Assembly: GCF_001544695.2 (NCBI RefSeq)
Contig: NZ_FCOM02000019.1
Span: 1 to 64,000 of the forward strand
DNA length: 64,000 nt
Direction of reading: 5' to 3'
Source of the DNA: Caballeronia arvi
GTDB taxonomy: Bacteria > Pseudomonadota > Gammaproteobacteria > Burkholderiales > Burkholderiaceae
Position numbers and translations under genes: made by a program. Below are positions 54,317 to 63,172 of the stretch, piece after piece (position 1 is the first letter of the stretch; each line of letters starts with the position of its first letter). The notes under the pieces are model-generated. The model was not told the DNA's origin, searched no databases, and saw nothing but the letters and a program-made list of their open reading frames with translations.

Positions 54317-55255
54317 ATGGAGATAGTCGCAGTTATCAACTATAAAGGCGGCGTCGGGAAGACGACAGTAACTTCCAATCTGGCAGCAGAACTCGCTTTC
54401 CGTGGAAAGAAGGTTTTGGTATTAGATATGGACGCACAGGCGAGTTTGACATTCTCGTTCGTCACTCCAGATTTCTGGGATAACGTACTCGAAAAGAACT
54501 GCACAATCAAGTCTTGGTTTGACGCAATCAGCAATGGGAAAGAACCTCCTTCGCTGAGAAACTTTGTGTACTCCCCAATGCCTGTGAATAAGTGGGTGAG
54601 CAAAGAGGGCGGCAAGCTGGACATCATATGCTCGCATCTTGGACTATTGAATGTCGATCTGGAACTGGCAATTTTGCTAAGCGGAGCCAGTCTCCAGCAA
54701 TCAAAAAATAACTACCTGAAAATCCACGGGCAGCTTCGCCGGGCAATGAAAGAACTTGCGGAAGAGTCGGATTACGATGTGGTTTTGCTGGATTGTCCGC
54801 CGAACTTCAATATCGTAACAAAAAATGCAATTATCGCTGCTGAGAAAATACTGATTCCAGCCAAGCCAGATTATCTCTCAACCTTGGGTATCGATTACCT
54901 GCAGCGAAGCGTCGGAGGATTGGTAAGAGCATACAACGAGTATTCTGAGATGGATGGCGATGAAGAGGCGATCGCGCCAGACATCATTGGCGTTGTTTTT
55001 ACGATGATTCAACTCATGGGTGGCCAGCCGATTACTGCTCAGCGCCAATATATGGCGACCGTAAAGCGCAGTGGAACACCGGTTTTTGAGTCTTTCTTCC
55101 GTGAAAACAAAACTTTGTTCTCGGAAGCGCCCGAACATTCAATCCCTGTAGTCTTGAATCAATATAATTCTCCGGCTCATAGTCAAGTCGTCGGTGAAAT
55201 AAAAGACTTCGTCAACGAATTTGAAGCGATTGTGGGAGCTGTCGAAGATGAGTGA
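54317..55255 (+). CDS. ParA/MinD-type ATPase of the cassette (312 aa)
   Basis: A deviant-Walker ATPase: KGGVGKTT at residues 10-17, the Walker A' Asp in VLVLDMDAQ (residues 33-41) and Walker B LLDCPPN (Asp159). The N-terminus lacks an extra HTH, so it resembles type Ib/orphan ParA proteins. The centre has a charged region (DEEAIAPDIIGVVF) and ends with AIVGAVEDE. Known relatives partition plasmids or chromosomes or position complexes. No ParB-like gene or parS repeats are visible; the partner here is the small gene overlapping its stop. Function could be element stability or a defence-type role, neither shown. Confidence 0.85.
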   Translation: MEIVAVINYKGGVGKTTVTSNLAAELAFRGKKVLVLDMDAQASLTFSFVTPDFWDNVLEKNCTIKSWFDAISNGKEPPSLRNFVYSPMPVNKWVSKEGGKLDIICSHLGLLNVDLELAILLSGASLQQSKNNYLKIHGQLRRAMKELAEESDYDVVLLDCPPNFNIVTKNAIIAAEKILIPAKPDYLSTLGIDYLQRSVGGLVRAYNEYSEMDGDEEAIAPDIIGVVFTMIQLMGGQPITAQRQYMATVKRSGTPVFESFFRENKTLFSEAPEHSIPVVLNQYNSPAHSQVVGEIKDFVNEFEAIVGAVEDE

Positions 55256-55682
55256 CGAAATAAACTTGGACACAGCCATCCTGAGTAAAATTCGTGTCGC
55301 ATTGGACAGGCTGAGTGAAAGCGATCGGGAAAAACTTGGCGATCCGGCATTCGAAATGCAGATCAAATTGAGTCGCCGGCGCATTGCAAGCTCGCGCAAA
55401 ACTTGCGAGATTCCTCTAGATGTTGTGGCGACAAAATTAAGCACATTTGATAGTCGGGATGAGGCCCAGTCGTACCTCAAGTCGGTGGCCAAGACAAAAA
55501 AGGATCTCGAGCAAATCGCTCGCCATTTCGAAATGGTCATTTCGAAACGAGACAAGATTGAAAATCTCGTTGACCGAATAGTCGAGACTACCGTGGGTGC
55601 GAGACTCAGATCACGAGCAATTCAAGGTGCGGATGGCCGAGAGAAGCTTGTTGGGACAGATCAAAAGAGGCTGAAAGCTTAG
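55248..55682 (+). CDS. Small partner protein of the ParA cassette (144 aa)
   Basis: A 144-residue highly charged, helical protein whose ATG overlaps the ParA stop by eight bases (ATGAGTGA), so translation is coupled. The N-terminus has DTAILSKIRVALDRLSESDREK, the centre RRRIASSRKTCEIPLDVV, and the C-terminus a coiled-coil-like KKDLEQIARHFEMVISKRDKIENL with a basic tail. It does not look like ParB and I recognise no family. As the ParA partner it may bind DNA or another complex. A terminator follows at 55710. Confidence 0.7.
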   Translation: MSDEINLDTAILSKIRVALDRLSESDREKLGDPAFEMQIKLSRRRIASSRKTCEIPLDVVATKLSTFDSRDEAQSYLKSVAKTKKDLEQIARHFEMVISKRDKIENLVDRIVETTVGARLRSRAIQGADGREKLVGTDQKRLKA

Positions 55683-55709
55683 AAGTCTCCATGCTTTCGG
55701 GGACAAGAC

Positions 55710-55734
55710 AGAGAGGCTCTTCCTAAGCCTCTCT
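55710..55734 (+). terminator. Terminator of the ParA cassette
   Basis: AGAGAGGCT (55710-55718), loop CTTCCTA, AGCCTCTCT (55726-55734): a 9-bp stem, 27 bp after the stop of the partner gene. No strong T-run, but the position is right for ending the cassette. Confidence 0.6.
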
Positions 55735-55777
55735 CTGCATATTGCGCACGGTCTGATTTATCTTGAATCCTTGGTCG

Positions 55778-56266
55778 TCATTTCGCGTGATCCCCCGCCA
55801 CCCAATCCCCCGATTTCCCCCCGTGCTTCTCCATCACCTTCACATCGGTGATGACCATCCCCCGATCGACCGCCTTGCACATGTCGTAAATGGTCAGCAG
55901 CCCGACCTGCACCGCAGTCAGCGCTTCCATCTCGACACCCGTTCGCCCGACCGTTTCCACGCGCACTTCGCAATGCACACCGGGCAGGGCTTCATCGACG
56001 GAAAAATCCACCGCGACGCGCGTGAGCGCCAGCGGATGACAAAGCGGAATCAGATCGGCGGTGCGTTTCGCGCCCTGAATCGCCGCGATGCGTGCGACCC
56101 CGAGCACGTCGCCCTTTTTCGCGCGGCCTTCGCGGATCAGCGCGAGCGTGCCTTCGAGCATCGCGATCGAGCCGCGCGCCACGGCAACCCGCCGCGTTTC
56201 GCTCTTCGCGCCGACATCGACCATGTGCGCCTCGCCGGCGGCATCGAAATGAGTGAGTCCGGACAT
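55778..56266 (-). CDS. moaC: Cyclic pyranopterin monophosphate synthase (162 aa)
   Basis: MoaC of molybdenum cofactor biosynthesis, which converts the MoaA product to cyclic pyranopterin monophosphate. HxD-type motifs FDAAGEAHMVDVGAK, KKGDVLGVARIAAIQGAKRTADLIPLCHPL and YDMCKAVDRGM are intact. AAGGAG precedes the start. The last residues (GGKSGDWVAGDHAK) lie in the repeat shared with 54121-54156, so the current 3' end may have been supplied by the inserted cassette. Confidence 0.97.
   Translation of the reverse strand: MSGLTHFDAAGEAHMVDVGAKSETRRVAVARGSIAMLEGTLALIREGRAKKGDVLGVARIAAIQGAKRTADLIPLCHPLALTRVAVDFSVDEALPGVHCEVRVETVGRTGVEMEALTAVQVGLLTIYDMCKAVDRGMVITDVKVMEKHGGKSGDWVAGDHAK
55787..55824. 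repeat. Right direct repeat, inside moaC 3' end
   Basis: Copy of the segment at 54121-54156, here within the moaC reading frame. The two copies differ by short indels and substitutions, so they have drifted since the insertion. Confidence 0.6.
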
Positions 56267-56440
56267 AGCGTCTCCTTAGTGGGCGCCTATCATACCAGCG
56301 TGAATTCGCGCGGTTTTTAGCAAAACCTCACGGTCTCGCCCAACGCACGCCGCAGACGGGACGCCCCGTGCGCAACACTTGATACGATAAGCTCGTTTCC
56401 ATTTTCGAGCCGACGATCGGCGCCTCGAAAGTTCCGCGCC

Positions 56441-58426
56441 ATGCATCCGACACGTCCGAGCCGCGTGCTCGTTTCCTTCCTGTGCGTCGTCCTCGCCATG
56501 CCGCCCGCCGCGCTGGCGCAGACAGGCACGGCCGCCGCGAGCGGATCGAACGCCATGAGCGGAGCGGGCACGCTCGCGGCCTCGCAACTGCGCGCATCGC
56601 AAGAGAAAAGCGACGTGCCCGGCAATGTCGCGGAAGGTGTGTTCGGCGTCTACGGCGGCGCGGAAAGCCGCTTCGCGAATCGTCCCGGCACGATGTCCGG
56701 TCTGCGCGCACCGCTCGCATCCGTGCAGCTGCCCGATCTGGGCGATGGCTCCGGCGGCTCGCTCACGCCGCAAGCCGAGCGCAAACTCGGCGAGCGGATG
56801 ATGCGCGAAGTACGCGTCGATCCCGACTATCTCGACGACTGGCTGCTGCGTGACTATCTCGATTCGATCTCATCGAAGCTGTCCGCGGCGGCGGCCACGC
56901 AGTATCTCGGCGGCTATCAACCGGACTTCGATCTCTTCGCGGTGCGCGATTCCCAGATCAACGCGTTTTCGATGCCGGGCGGCTTCATCGGCGTGAATAC
57001 CGGCCTGATCGCGGCGACGCAGACTGAATCCGAACTGGCGTCGGTGATCGGCCACGAAATGGGTCACGTGCTTCAGCGCCATATCGCGCGGATGCTCGGC
57101 ACGCAGGAAAAGAGCGGCTATGCCGCGCTCGCCGGCATGCTCGCCGGTATGCTCGCGGGGCTCCTGGCGCACAGCGGCGATCTCGGCATGGGCATCGCGA
57201 TGGGCGGCCAGGCGTTCGCCGTCGACAATCGACTGCGCTTCTCGCGCGCGGCCGAGCACGAGGCTGATCGCGTCGGTTTCCAGATGCTCGCGGCCGCCGG
57301 CTACGATCCGTACGCAATGACCACGTTCTTCGAACGACTCGACCGCTCGACGATGGGCGATAACGGCGTGCCGCCCTACGTGCGTACGCACCCGCTGACG
57401 ACCGACCGCATCGCCGACATGGAAGGCCGCGCGCGGCGCGTGCCGTACCGGCAGCCGCGTCAGTCGGCGGAATATGCGTTCGTGCGCGCCCGCGCGCGCG
57501 TGCTTCAGGTGAGCTACGCGAGCGATTATCGCGACGTCGCGAGCCGGCTCAAGACGGAAATCGAGGATCAGACGGCGCTCAATCCCGCATCGAACTGGTA
57601 TGGCATTGCGCTCGCGCAATCGCTGATGGGCAACTACGACGCCGCCAGCGATGCCCTCGCTAAAGCGCGCCGCTTGTTCGAAGGCGAGGAGGCGAGCGCG
57701 GCGGCGGCATCGGCGCAGATTCAGCAGGAAGATCGCGCGCGATCGCCGAAGGAGGTCGCCACGACGAAACCGGCCGCGCCGGCACCGCGCAGTCTCGACG
57801 CATCGATGACCGCGACGCCGCTCAACAACGCGCGCGCGACGCTCGACATCGGCGGCGCGGCGGCCACGAGCGACATCACGCTTCCGCCTATTCACGTCTA
57901 CGGGCGCGCGACGCCGCAGAGCAAACCGGTGCCCGCGCGGTCCGCGCCGTCCGTAGCCACGCCGCAGCCGCTGCGCAGCACGCCGAGCCTCGACGTGCTC
58001 GCGGCCGAGATCGCGCGCCGCGCGGGCCGCAACGACGACGCGATCCGTCTCGCCGAGATCGCACAGAAGCGCTGGCCGGAGTCGCACGCGGCCATCGACG
58101 TGCGTCTGCAGGCGCTGCTTTCCGCGCATCGCTACGCCGAAGCGCAGACGCTCGCACGCCGCGAAACGCGCGCAGAACCGGCGCGGCCGGACTGGTGGCT
58201 GTATCTCGCGCAGGCGAGCAAGGGGCTCAACGATCCCTTGCAGCAACATCAGGCGATGGCCGAGAAATTCGCGCTCGACGGCGCGTGGCCGTCCGCGATC
58301 CGCCAACTGAAGGAAGCGCGCGACGTGAAGAACGCGAGCTTTTACGATCTGTCGGCGATCGCTGCGCGCCTGCGCGATTTCGAGTCGCGCTACAAGGAAG
58401 AGCGCGACCAGGAGAAAAACGGCTAG
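56441..58426 (+). CDS. M48-family metalloprotease, BepA/YfgC-like (661 aa)
   Basis: A secreted zinc protease with TPR-like C-terminal half. Signal peptide at 1-27 ending ALA-QTG. The zinc motif is HEMGH in ASVIGHEMGHVLQRH, with the third ligand Glu in RAAEHEADRVG. BepA-like proteins degrade misassembled outer-membrane proteins such as LptD and BamA substrates. It is longer than Escherichia coli BepA (487 residues) because of a low-complexity Ala/Pro/Arg segment before the final helical repeats. Divergent from moaC, with 174 bp between starts. Confidence 0.9.
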   Translation: MHPTRPSRVLVSFLCVVLAMPPAALAQTGTAAASGSNAMSGAGTLAASQLRASQEKSDVPGNVAEGVFGVYGGAESRFANRPGTMSGLRAPLASVQLPDLGDGSGGSLTPQAERKLGERMMREVRVDPDYLDDWLLRDYLDSISSKLSAAAATQYLGGYQPDFDLFAVRDSQINAFSMPGGFIGVNTGLIAATQTESELASVIGHEMGHVLQRHIARMLGTQEKSGYAALAGMLAGMLAGLLAHSGDLGMGIAMGGQAFAVDNRLRFSRAAEHEADRVGFQMLAAAGYDPYAMTTFFERLDRSTMGDNGVPPYVRTHPLTTDRIADMEGRARRVPYRQPRQSAEYAFVRARARVLQVSYASDYRDVASRLKTEIEDQTALNPASNWYGIALAQSLMGNYDAASDALAKARRLFEGEEASAAAASAQIQQEDRARSPKEVATTKPAAPAPRSLDASMTATPLNNARATLDIGGAAATSDITLPPIHVYGRATPQSKPVPARSAPSVATPQPLRSTPSLDVLAAEIARRAGRNDDAIRLAEIAQKRWPESHAAIDVRLQALLSAHRYAEAQTLARRETRAEPARPDWWLYLAQASKGLNDPLQQHQAMAEKFALDGAWPSAIRQLKEARDVKNASFYDLSAIAARLRDFESRYKEERDQEKNG

Positions 58427-59007
58427 CTTTCCGATGCCGCGCGTGTGGCGGGACTCGCGACGAAGCCGAAGCGCTCGGCAACGCGAGCGCGGGCGATCGG
58501 CTGCACGGGCAGATCGACGCCATCGCGCCAGTGAAAGACGCCGCCGGTGCCGGCATCGTCGAGCGATGCGTGATCCGCGAACGGTTCGAGATCGTGATCA
58601 TGCAGCGCGGCCACGCGCGCGGGCGAAGCGCCGTCGGAAAAGAGGATGCCGCCTTCATCGTCGATCCAGGCGTGCGCCGGCTCGAACGGCGCGCCGGCCT
58701 GATCGGTCAGGCGCAACGGGCCGTCCGCCGCCGCATGCAGGCGCACGATCCACGGCGTGTACACCAGCTCCACATACACGCGCTGCGGCCCGTTCTGAAA
58801 GAACCATTGTCCCTGCGCATCGCACTCGTAATTGCGATTGATGAAGCCCAGCAGCGCTTCATGCCGGATCGGCTCGCCGAGTTCGCTGGCGGCCTGCGCG
58901 TCGTCGTCGCGCAGGCGCCATTGGCCGCGCCTGTCGAGCAGAAGCCAGCCCGTGCAATGCGGAACGTTGGGCCATTTGGCGAGCGCCTGCCTGACGATTT
59001 CATCCAT
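58423..59007 (-). CDS. Conserved hypothetical protein (194 aa)
   Basis: A soluble protein of the Burkholderiales type beginning MDEIVRQALAKWPNVPHCTGWLLLDRRG, containing FINRNYECDAQGQWFFQNGPQRVYVEL. I recognise the recurring sequence from related genomes but not a characterised family. Its stop overlaps the M48 protease stop from the other strand. It follows the hydrolase gene with a 6-bp gap and is probably in one operon. Confidence 0.75.
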   Translation of the reverse strand: MDEIVRQALAKWPNVPHCTGWLLLDRRGQWRLRDDDAQAASELGEPIRHEALLGFINRNYECDAQGQWFFQNGPQRVYVELVYTPWIVRLHAAADGPLRLTDQAGAPFEPAHAWIDDEGGILFSDGASPARVAALHDHDLEPFADHASLDDAGTGGVFHWRDGVDLPVQPIARARVAERFGFVASPATRAASES

Positions 59008-59013
59008 GATCGT

Positions 59014-60087
59014 TCACGAAACGAAGTTCTCCAGATAACCGAACACGCGCAGCGACAGCCAGTCGATCCGCCCCGGAAACGGCCCGGTCATGAAGCCGAC
59101 GTGCCCGCCGTGGTTCGGCTGATCGAGCGTCACGCGCGCCGACACTTCCGCCATCGACGGCAGCGCGAACTCGGGCAGGAACGGATCGTTGCGGGCGTTC
59201 AGCAGCAACGCCGGCACCTCGATGTGCTTCAGATGCGCGCGTGTCGTCGCGGTCGACCAGTAATGGTTCGTATCGCGAAAGCCGTGCAGCGGCGCGGTGA
59301 CGACGTTGTCGAATTCGTACAGCGTGCGCGCGGCGAGCACCGCGTCGCGATCGTAGAGCCCGGGATACTGGCCGAGCTTCGCAAGCGCCTTCGTCTTGAG
59401 CGACTTCAGGAAGCTGCGCGTATAGACCATGCCGAAGCCCTGCGAGATCGCCATGCCGCCCGCGTGGACATCGAGCGGCGCGGAAATGGCCGCGGCCGCG
59501 CTGATGATCGATGCGTCCTTGCCGCGCTCGCACAACCAGTGCAGCAGCACGTTGCCGCCGAGCGAGACGCCCGCCGCGACGATCGGCCCGCGATGCGCTT
59601 GCCTCAGCCGCCGCAGAATCCAGTCGGCTTCGGCGCTGTCCGCGAGATGGTAGAAGCGCGGCAGCAGGTTGAGCGGGCCGCTGCAGCTGCGGAAATGCGG
59701 CACGACGCCGTGCCAGCCGCGCGCTTTCGCGGCGGCCATCATCGTGCGGGCGTAGTGCGAATCGGAGTTGCCTTCGAGGCCGTGGAAGAGCACGAAGAGC
59801 GGGGCGGTGTCGGCGGGCGCGTCGGCGGAATCGTGCGCTAGGAAGTCGAGGTCGATGAAATCGCCGTCGGGCGTATTCCAGCGCTCGCGTCGATAACGCA
59901 CGGCGGGCTTGCGCCCGAACAGCGCGGGAACGATGGTCTGCGCGTGGCTCGTCGGCAGCCAGCGCGGCGCGCTGTAGAGCCACTCGGCGTCCGCAAGCGC
60001 GAGCACGCGCGCGGCTTCTTTCAGCGCCACGGCGGGCGCTCTGTCCACGAACGACGAATCGTGTTTCAACAACGGATCGCGCTTCAT
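59014..60087 (-). CDS. YheT-like alpha/beta hydrolase (357 aa)
   Basis: An alpha/beta hydrolase of the YheT/ABHD1-3 type: LPTSHAQTIVPALFGRK at the front, oxyanion-side LFVLFHGLEGNSDSHYART, nucleophile Ser in AAGVSLGGNVLL, acid in NARNDPFLP, and His in HGGHVGFM. Such proteins are esterases or lipases of unknown substrate. GGGAGGGG precedes the ATG at 60087. Forms an operon with the small NTF2-fold gene upstream and the hypothetical downstream. Confidence 0.9.
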   Translation of the reverse strand: MKRDPLLKHDSSFVDRAPAVALKEAARVLALADAEWLYSAPRWLPTSHAQTIVPALFGRKPAVRYRRERWNTPDGDFIDLDFLAHDSADAPADTAPLFVLFHGLEGNSDSHYARTMMAAAKARGWHGVVPHFRSCSGPLNLLPRFYHLADSAEADWILRRLRQAHRGPIVAAGVSLGGNVLLHWLCERGKDASIISAAAAISAPLDVHAGGMAISQGFGMVYTRSFLKSLKTKALAKLGQYPGLYDRDAVLAARTLYEFDNVVTAPLHGFRDTNHYWSTATTRAHLKHIEVPALLLNARNDPFLPEFALPSMAEVSARVTLDQPNHGGHVGFMTGPFPGRIDWLSLRVFGYLENFVS

Positions 60088-60128
60088 GGCCCCTCCCCGA
60101 CAAACGTCTTCTTCAATGCTTCTGATCT

Positions 60129-60575
60129 TCAGTGCAGCGGTCCCTGACCGTGACGCATTCTGGCGGCGAGCTGGCCCGCCGTTTCGAGCGGCATTTCGCT
60201 CGCGTGAATATGCGCGATGCGCCACTCACCGCGCTCGTGGACCATCACGTAGGTCGTGTAGATCATGCGCGGCGTGCTCGTGGATTGCGCCGGCTGATGC
60301 GCCTCCGCGATCGCATACACGACCGTGCCGAGGCTGTCATACACGCGGATATCGAGCGGCTCGATGGTCACGGGCTGCGTTTCGAATTGCTTGCCGAGAC
60401 CGGCGCGGATGCTCTCCAGCCCATGCAGATGGATGCCGTCCGCGCAGATGCAGGTGGCGAACTCCTCGTCGATCCACAACGACATCACACTGTCGATGCT
60501 GTTGTCCGCGACTGCCTGATAGTAAGCATTGAGAGTATCGGCGGCGGCTTCGAAGAGGCGGGCGAAACGTGGCAT
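60129..60575 (-). CDS. NTF2/SnoaL-like fold protein (148 aa)
   Basis: A ketosteroid-isomerase-like, NTF2-fold protein: NAYYQAVADNSIDSVMSLWIDEEFATCICADGIHLHGLESIRAGL followed by the typical SSS-like IEPLDIRVYDSLGTVVYAIAE strands and WRIAHIHASEMPLE. Homologues often annotate as DUF4440 or nuclear transport factor 2-like proteins. No catalytic residues can be named. The start MPRFARLF is chosen over an upstream extension. Confidence 0.75.
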   Translation of the reverse strand: MPRFARLFEAAADTLNAYYQAVADNSIDSVMSLWIDEEFATCICADGIHLHGLESIRAGLGKQFETQPVTIEPLDIRVYDSLGTVVYAIAEAHQPAQSTSTPRMIYTTYVMVHERGEWRIAHIHASEMPLETAGQLAARMRHGQGPLH

Positions 60576-60784
60576 GGCTCGTGGGTCTCTGGCATTCGGT
60601 GCGCGCGCCGGACGAAGCCGCTCGTGGCGGCGTGACGAAACGGCGCGCTGCATCGGTCATTGGTCAAAGCATGCCTCCGTTCGGAGACATTCGCGTGTCC
60701 GCACCCGCACACACGGCTGGAAACCGCCTGAAAACGCCGCTCGAAGGACGATGCGGACGCGCGATTCGACGCGCAAACGCAACA

Positions 60785-61858
60785 TCAACGATGTGCGAGC
60801 AGCATCCCGCGCAGATCGCCGAAAACCTGTTCCGCCGAGAGTTCGCGAAGGCAGTTCAGATGACCGAGCGGACACTCGCGGGCAAAGCACGGACTGCATT
60901 CAAGATGCAGCCATTGTACCTTTGCGAGATCGGACAAGGGCGGCGTGTGGCGCGGATCGGTCGAGCCGTAGACCGCGACGAGCGGCCGGCGCGACGCGGC
61001 CGCGACGTGCATCAGGCCCGAATCGTTCGTGACGACCGCGCTCGCCCGCGAAATCAGCGCACACGCCTCGCCGAGCGAGGTCTGGCCGCAAAGGTTGCGC
61101 ACCATCGGCGCGCGGTCGGCGATGGCCTGCGCGATCGGCGCATCCTTGTTCGAGCCGAGCGCGATGATGCGCGCATACGGGAACGACTGCGCGATGAACT
61201 GCGCGAGCGACGCGAAGTGCTCCGGCGGCCAGCGCTTGGCCGGGCCGTACTCGGCGCCGGGGCAGAACACGACGAGCGGCGTGCGCGTATCGAGATCGAA
61301 GCGCGCCGATACTCGCGCGGCTTCGTTCGGATCGGATTCGAGGCGCGGCACCGGGAGCGTCTGCGCGTCAGGCTGCGCGGCGGCTTCGGGCTGCGCGAAC
61401 CGGTCGACGAAAGGCAGCTTCGCGCCCGGCGCATAGGCGAGCGCGGCGTAGTGCGCGGTCATCGGCGGACGCTCGGTCTTCGGCGGATTCGCGTGCCGCA
61501 CGTTGAGCAGCCCGTAGCGGCTCTCGCCCTTGTACCCGATGCGCAGGTTGATACCCGCCATCCACGGGATCAGCGCGGATTTCACGGAGTTGGGCAGCAC
61601 GTAGGCGGCGTCGTAGCCGACATCGCGCAAATCGCTCGCGAGTTGCCAGCGGCGCAGCAGTTGCAGCTTGCCGTGGGCGAGGTCGGTGGCGTACACGTCG
61701 CGGATTTCCGGCATGCGCTCGAGCACGGGCGCGACCCAGGTGGGAGCGACGGCGTCGATCGCAATACGCGGATGGAGCTTGCGCAAAAGCGTGAAGAGCG
61801 GCTGCGCCATCAATGCGTCACCGATCCAGTTCGGTGCTATAACCAGCGCGCGGCGCAT
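60785..61858 (-). CDS. waaF: Lipopolysaccharide heptosyltransferase II (357 aa)
   Basis: A GT9-family glycosyltransferase adding the second heptose to the LPS inner core. The N-terminal ALVIAPNWIGDALMAQPLF with the conserved Asp, and the C-terminal nucleotide-sugar site CPGAEYGPAKRWPPEHF, VTNDSGLMHVAAA and VYGSTDPRHTPP, are diagnostic. Length fits the family. Inner-membrane cytosolic face. It is first-named in a minus-strand block with the zinc-finger gene and ilvE. Confidence 0.96.
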   Translation of the reverse strand: MRRALVIAPNWIGDALMAQPLFTLLRKLHPRIAIDAVAPTWVAPVLERMPEIRDVYATDLAHGKLQLLRRWQLASDLRDVGYDAAYVLPNSVKSALIPWMAGINLRIGYKGESRYGLLNVRHANPPKTERPPMTAHYAALAYAPGAKLPFVDRFAQPEAAAQPDAQTLPVPRLESDPNEAARVSARFDLDTRTPLVVFCPGAEYGPAKRWPPEHFASLAQFIAQSFPYARIIALGSNKDAPIAQAIADRAPMVRNLCGQTSLGEACALISRASAVVTNDSGLMHVAAASRRPLVAVYGSTDPRHTPPLSDLAKVQWLHLECSPCFARECPLGHLNCLRELSAEQVFGDLRGMLLAHR

Positions 61859-61987
61859 CTTTTGTTATCCGATCTCAAAATGAACGCGGCCCGCCGCCTT
61901 GGGGCGAGCCGTCGATTGTCGTGGGTGTGATCTGCGCCCTGGCTTGCGGCGCAAACGGGTAGGGCGCGGCCGGCGCCCATAGGGTTT

Positions 61988-62185
61988 TCAGTGACCGCCC
62001 TTGAGCACTTCGCCGTCTTTCAGCTTGTAGCGCGTGCCGCAATACGGGCAGCGCGCCTCGCCGTGCGTCACGTCGATGAACACGCGCGGATGCGTGCTCC
62101 AGCGCTGCATCTTCGGGTTCGGGCAGAAGGCGGGCAGGTCCTTCGCCGACAATTCCACCAGCGGCATTTCCTTCAGGTCGCTCAT
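61988..62185 (-). CDS. Small zinc-finger protein, zf-CHCC/NDUFS6-like (65 aa)
   Basis: A 65-residue protein with the CHCC zinc-binding pattern: FCPNPKMQRWSTHPRVFID provides Cys and His and CPYCGTRYKLKDG the Cys pair. The family is related to the mitochondrial complex I subunit NDUFS6 and is common in Burkholderiales next to waaF and ilvE. A role in complex I assembly is possible but not shown. Confidence 0.88.
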   Translation of the reverse strand: MSDLKEMPLVELSAKDLPAFCPNPKMQRWSTHPRVFIDVTHGEARCPYCGTRYKLKDGEVLKGGH

Positions 62186-62251
62186 TGCACTCTCTTTTCC
62201 TGATGTCCAGCGGACGGCGAGCCGACGGCTCGCCGCGTCGCATGAGATCGA

Positions 62252-63172
62252 TTAAACCTTCGCGAGCCAGCTCGCGTACTTCTCGTTCTTGCCGCCGACG
62301 ACGTCGAAGAACGCGCTTTGCAGCTTTTCCGTGACCGGGCCGCGCGCGCCCGAGCCGATCGTGCGGTTGTCGAGCTCGCGGATCGGCGTGACTTCGGCGG
62401 CGGTGCCGGTGAAGAACGCTTCGTCGCAGGTGTAGACCTCGTCGCGGGTGATGCGCTTCTCGATCACCGGGATGCCGAAATCGCGCGCCAGCGTGATGAC
62501 GGTGTCGCGCGTGATGCCGTCGAGGCACGAAGCGAGGTCCGGCGTGTAGATCTTGCCGTTGTTCACGAGGAAGAAGTTTTCGCCGGAGCCTTCGGAGACG
62601 TAGCCGTCGACATCGAGCAGGAGGGCTTCGTCGTAGCCGTCGGCGACGGCTTCCTGGTTCGCGAGAATCGAGTTCACGTACCAGCCGGATGCCTTCGCGC
62701 GCACCATCGACACGTTGACGTGATGGCGCGTGAACGACGACGTCTTCACGCGGATGCCCTTCGCCAGGCCGTCGTCACCGAGATACGCGCCCCACGGCCA
62801 CGCCGCGATGGCGACGTGAATGGTGTTGCCCTTGGCCGAAACGCCGAGCTTCTCGGAGCCGACCCAGATGATCGGACGGATATAGCAGCTTTCCAGCTCG
62901 TTCGCTTTCACGACTTCCAGTTGCGCGGCTTCGAGCGTGGCGGCATCGAACGGGACGTCCATCTGGAAGATCTTCGCCGAGTTCAGGAGGCGCTTCGTGT
63001 GCTCCTTCAGACGGAAGATCGCCGTGCCCTGCGCGGTCTTGTACGCGCGCACGCCTTCGAAAACGCCCATGCCGTAGTGCAACGTGTGGGTCAGAACGTG
63101 GATCTTGGCGTCACGCCAGTCGATCAGCTTGCCATCCATCCAGATCTTGCCGTCGCGGTCGGCCATTGACAT
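62252..63172 (-). CDS. ilvE: Branched-chain amino-acid aminotransferase (306 aa)
   Basis: A fold-type-IV PLP enzyme catalysing the last step of isoleucine, leucine and valine synthesis and the first of their breakdown. The N-terminal IWMDGKLIDWRDAKIHVLTHTLHYGMGVFEGVRAY and the signature YVSEGSGENFFLV with the cofactor Lys region are typical. AGGAGAACCGT precedes the ATG at 63172. Divergent from the azlC gene across about 370 bp. Confidence 0.96.
   Translation of the reverse strand: MSMADRDGKIWMDGKLIDWRDAKIHVLTHTLHYGMGVFEGVRAYKTAQGTAIFRLKEHTKRLLNSAKIFQMDVPFDAATLEAAQLEVVKANELESCYIRPIIWVGSEKLGVSAKGNTIHVAIAAWPWGAYLGDDGLAKGIRVKTSSFTRHHVNVSMVRAKASGWYVNSILANQEAVADGYDEALLLDVDGYVSEGSGENFFLVNNGKIYTPDLASCLDGITRDTVITLARDFGIPVIEKRITRDEVYTCDEAFFTGTAAEVTPIRELDNRTIGSGARGPVTEKLQSAFFDVVGGKNEKYASWLAKV

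Larger units (their letters stand above)
54121..55824. mobile_element. ParA-type two-gene cassette inserted at moaC 3' end
   Basis: A 1.67-kb unit lies between imperfect direct repeats of the moaC terminus. It has its own promoter, two overlapping genes and a terminator, and its DNA is plainly more AT-rich than both flanks. No integrase or transposase lies inside, so it either moved with help from outside or lost its mobility gene. Core genes PglL and moaC on each side make a simple island insertion the best explanation. Confidence 0.6.

Noticed and set aside
58195..59841. Long plus-strand frame across the protease end and hydrolase
   Set aside because: Antisense artefact of high-GC coding; crosses three real genes that have clear motifs.
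60569..61930. Long plus-strand frame opposite waaF
   Set aside because: waaF has full GT9 motifs on the minus strand; the plus frame has antisense composition.
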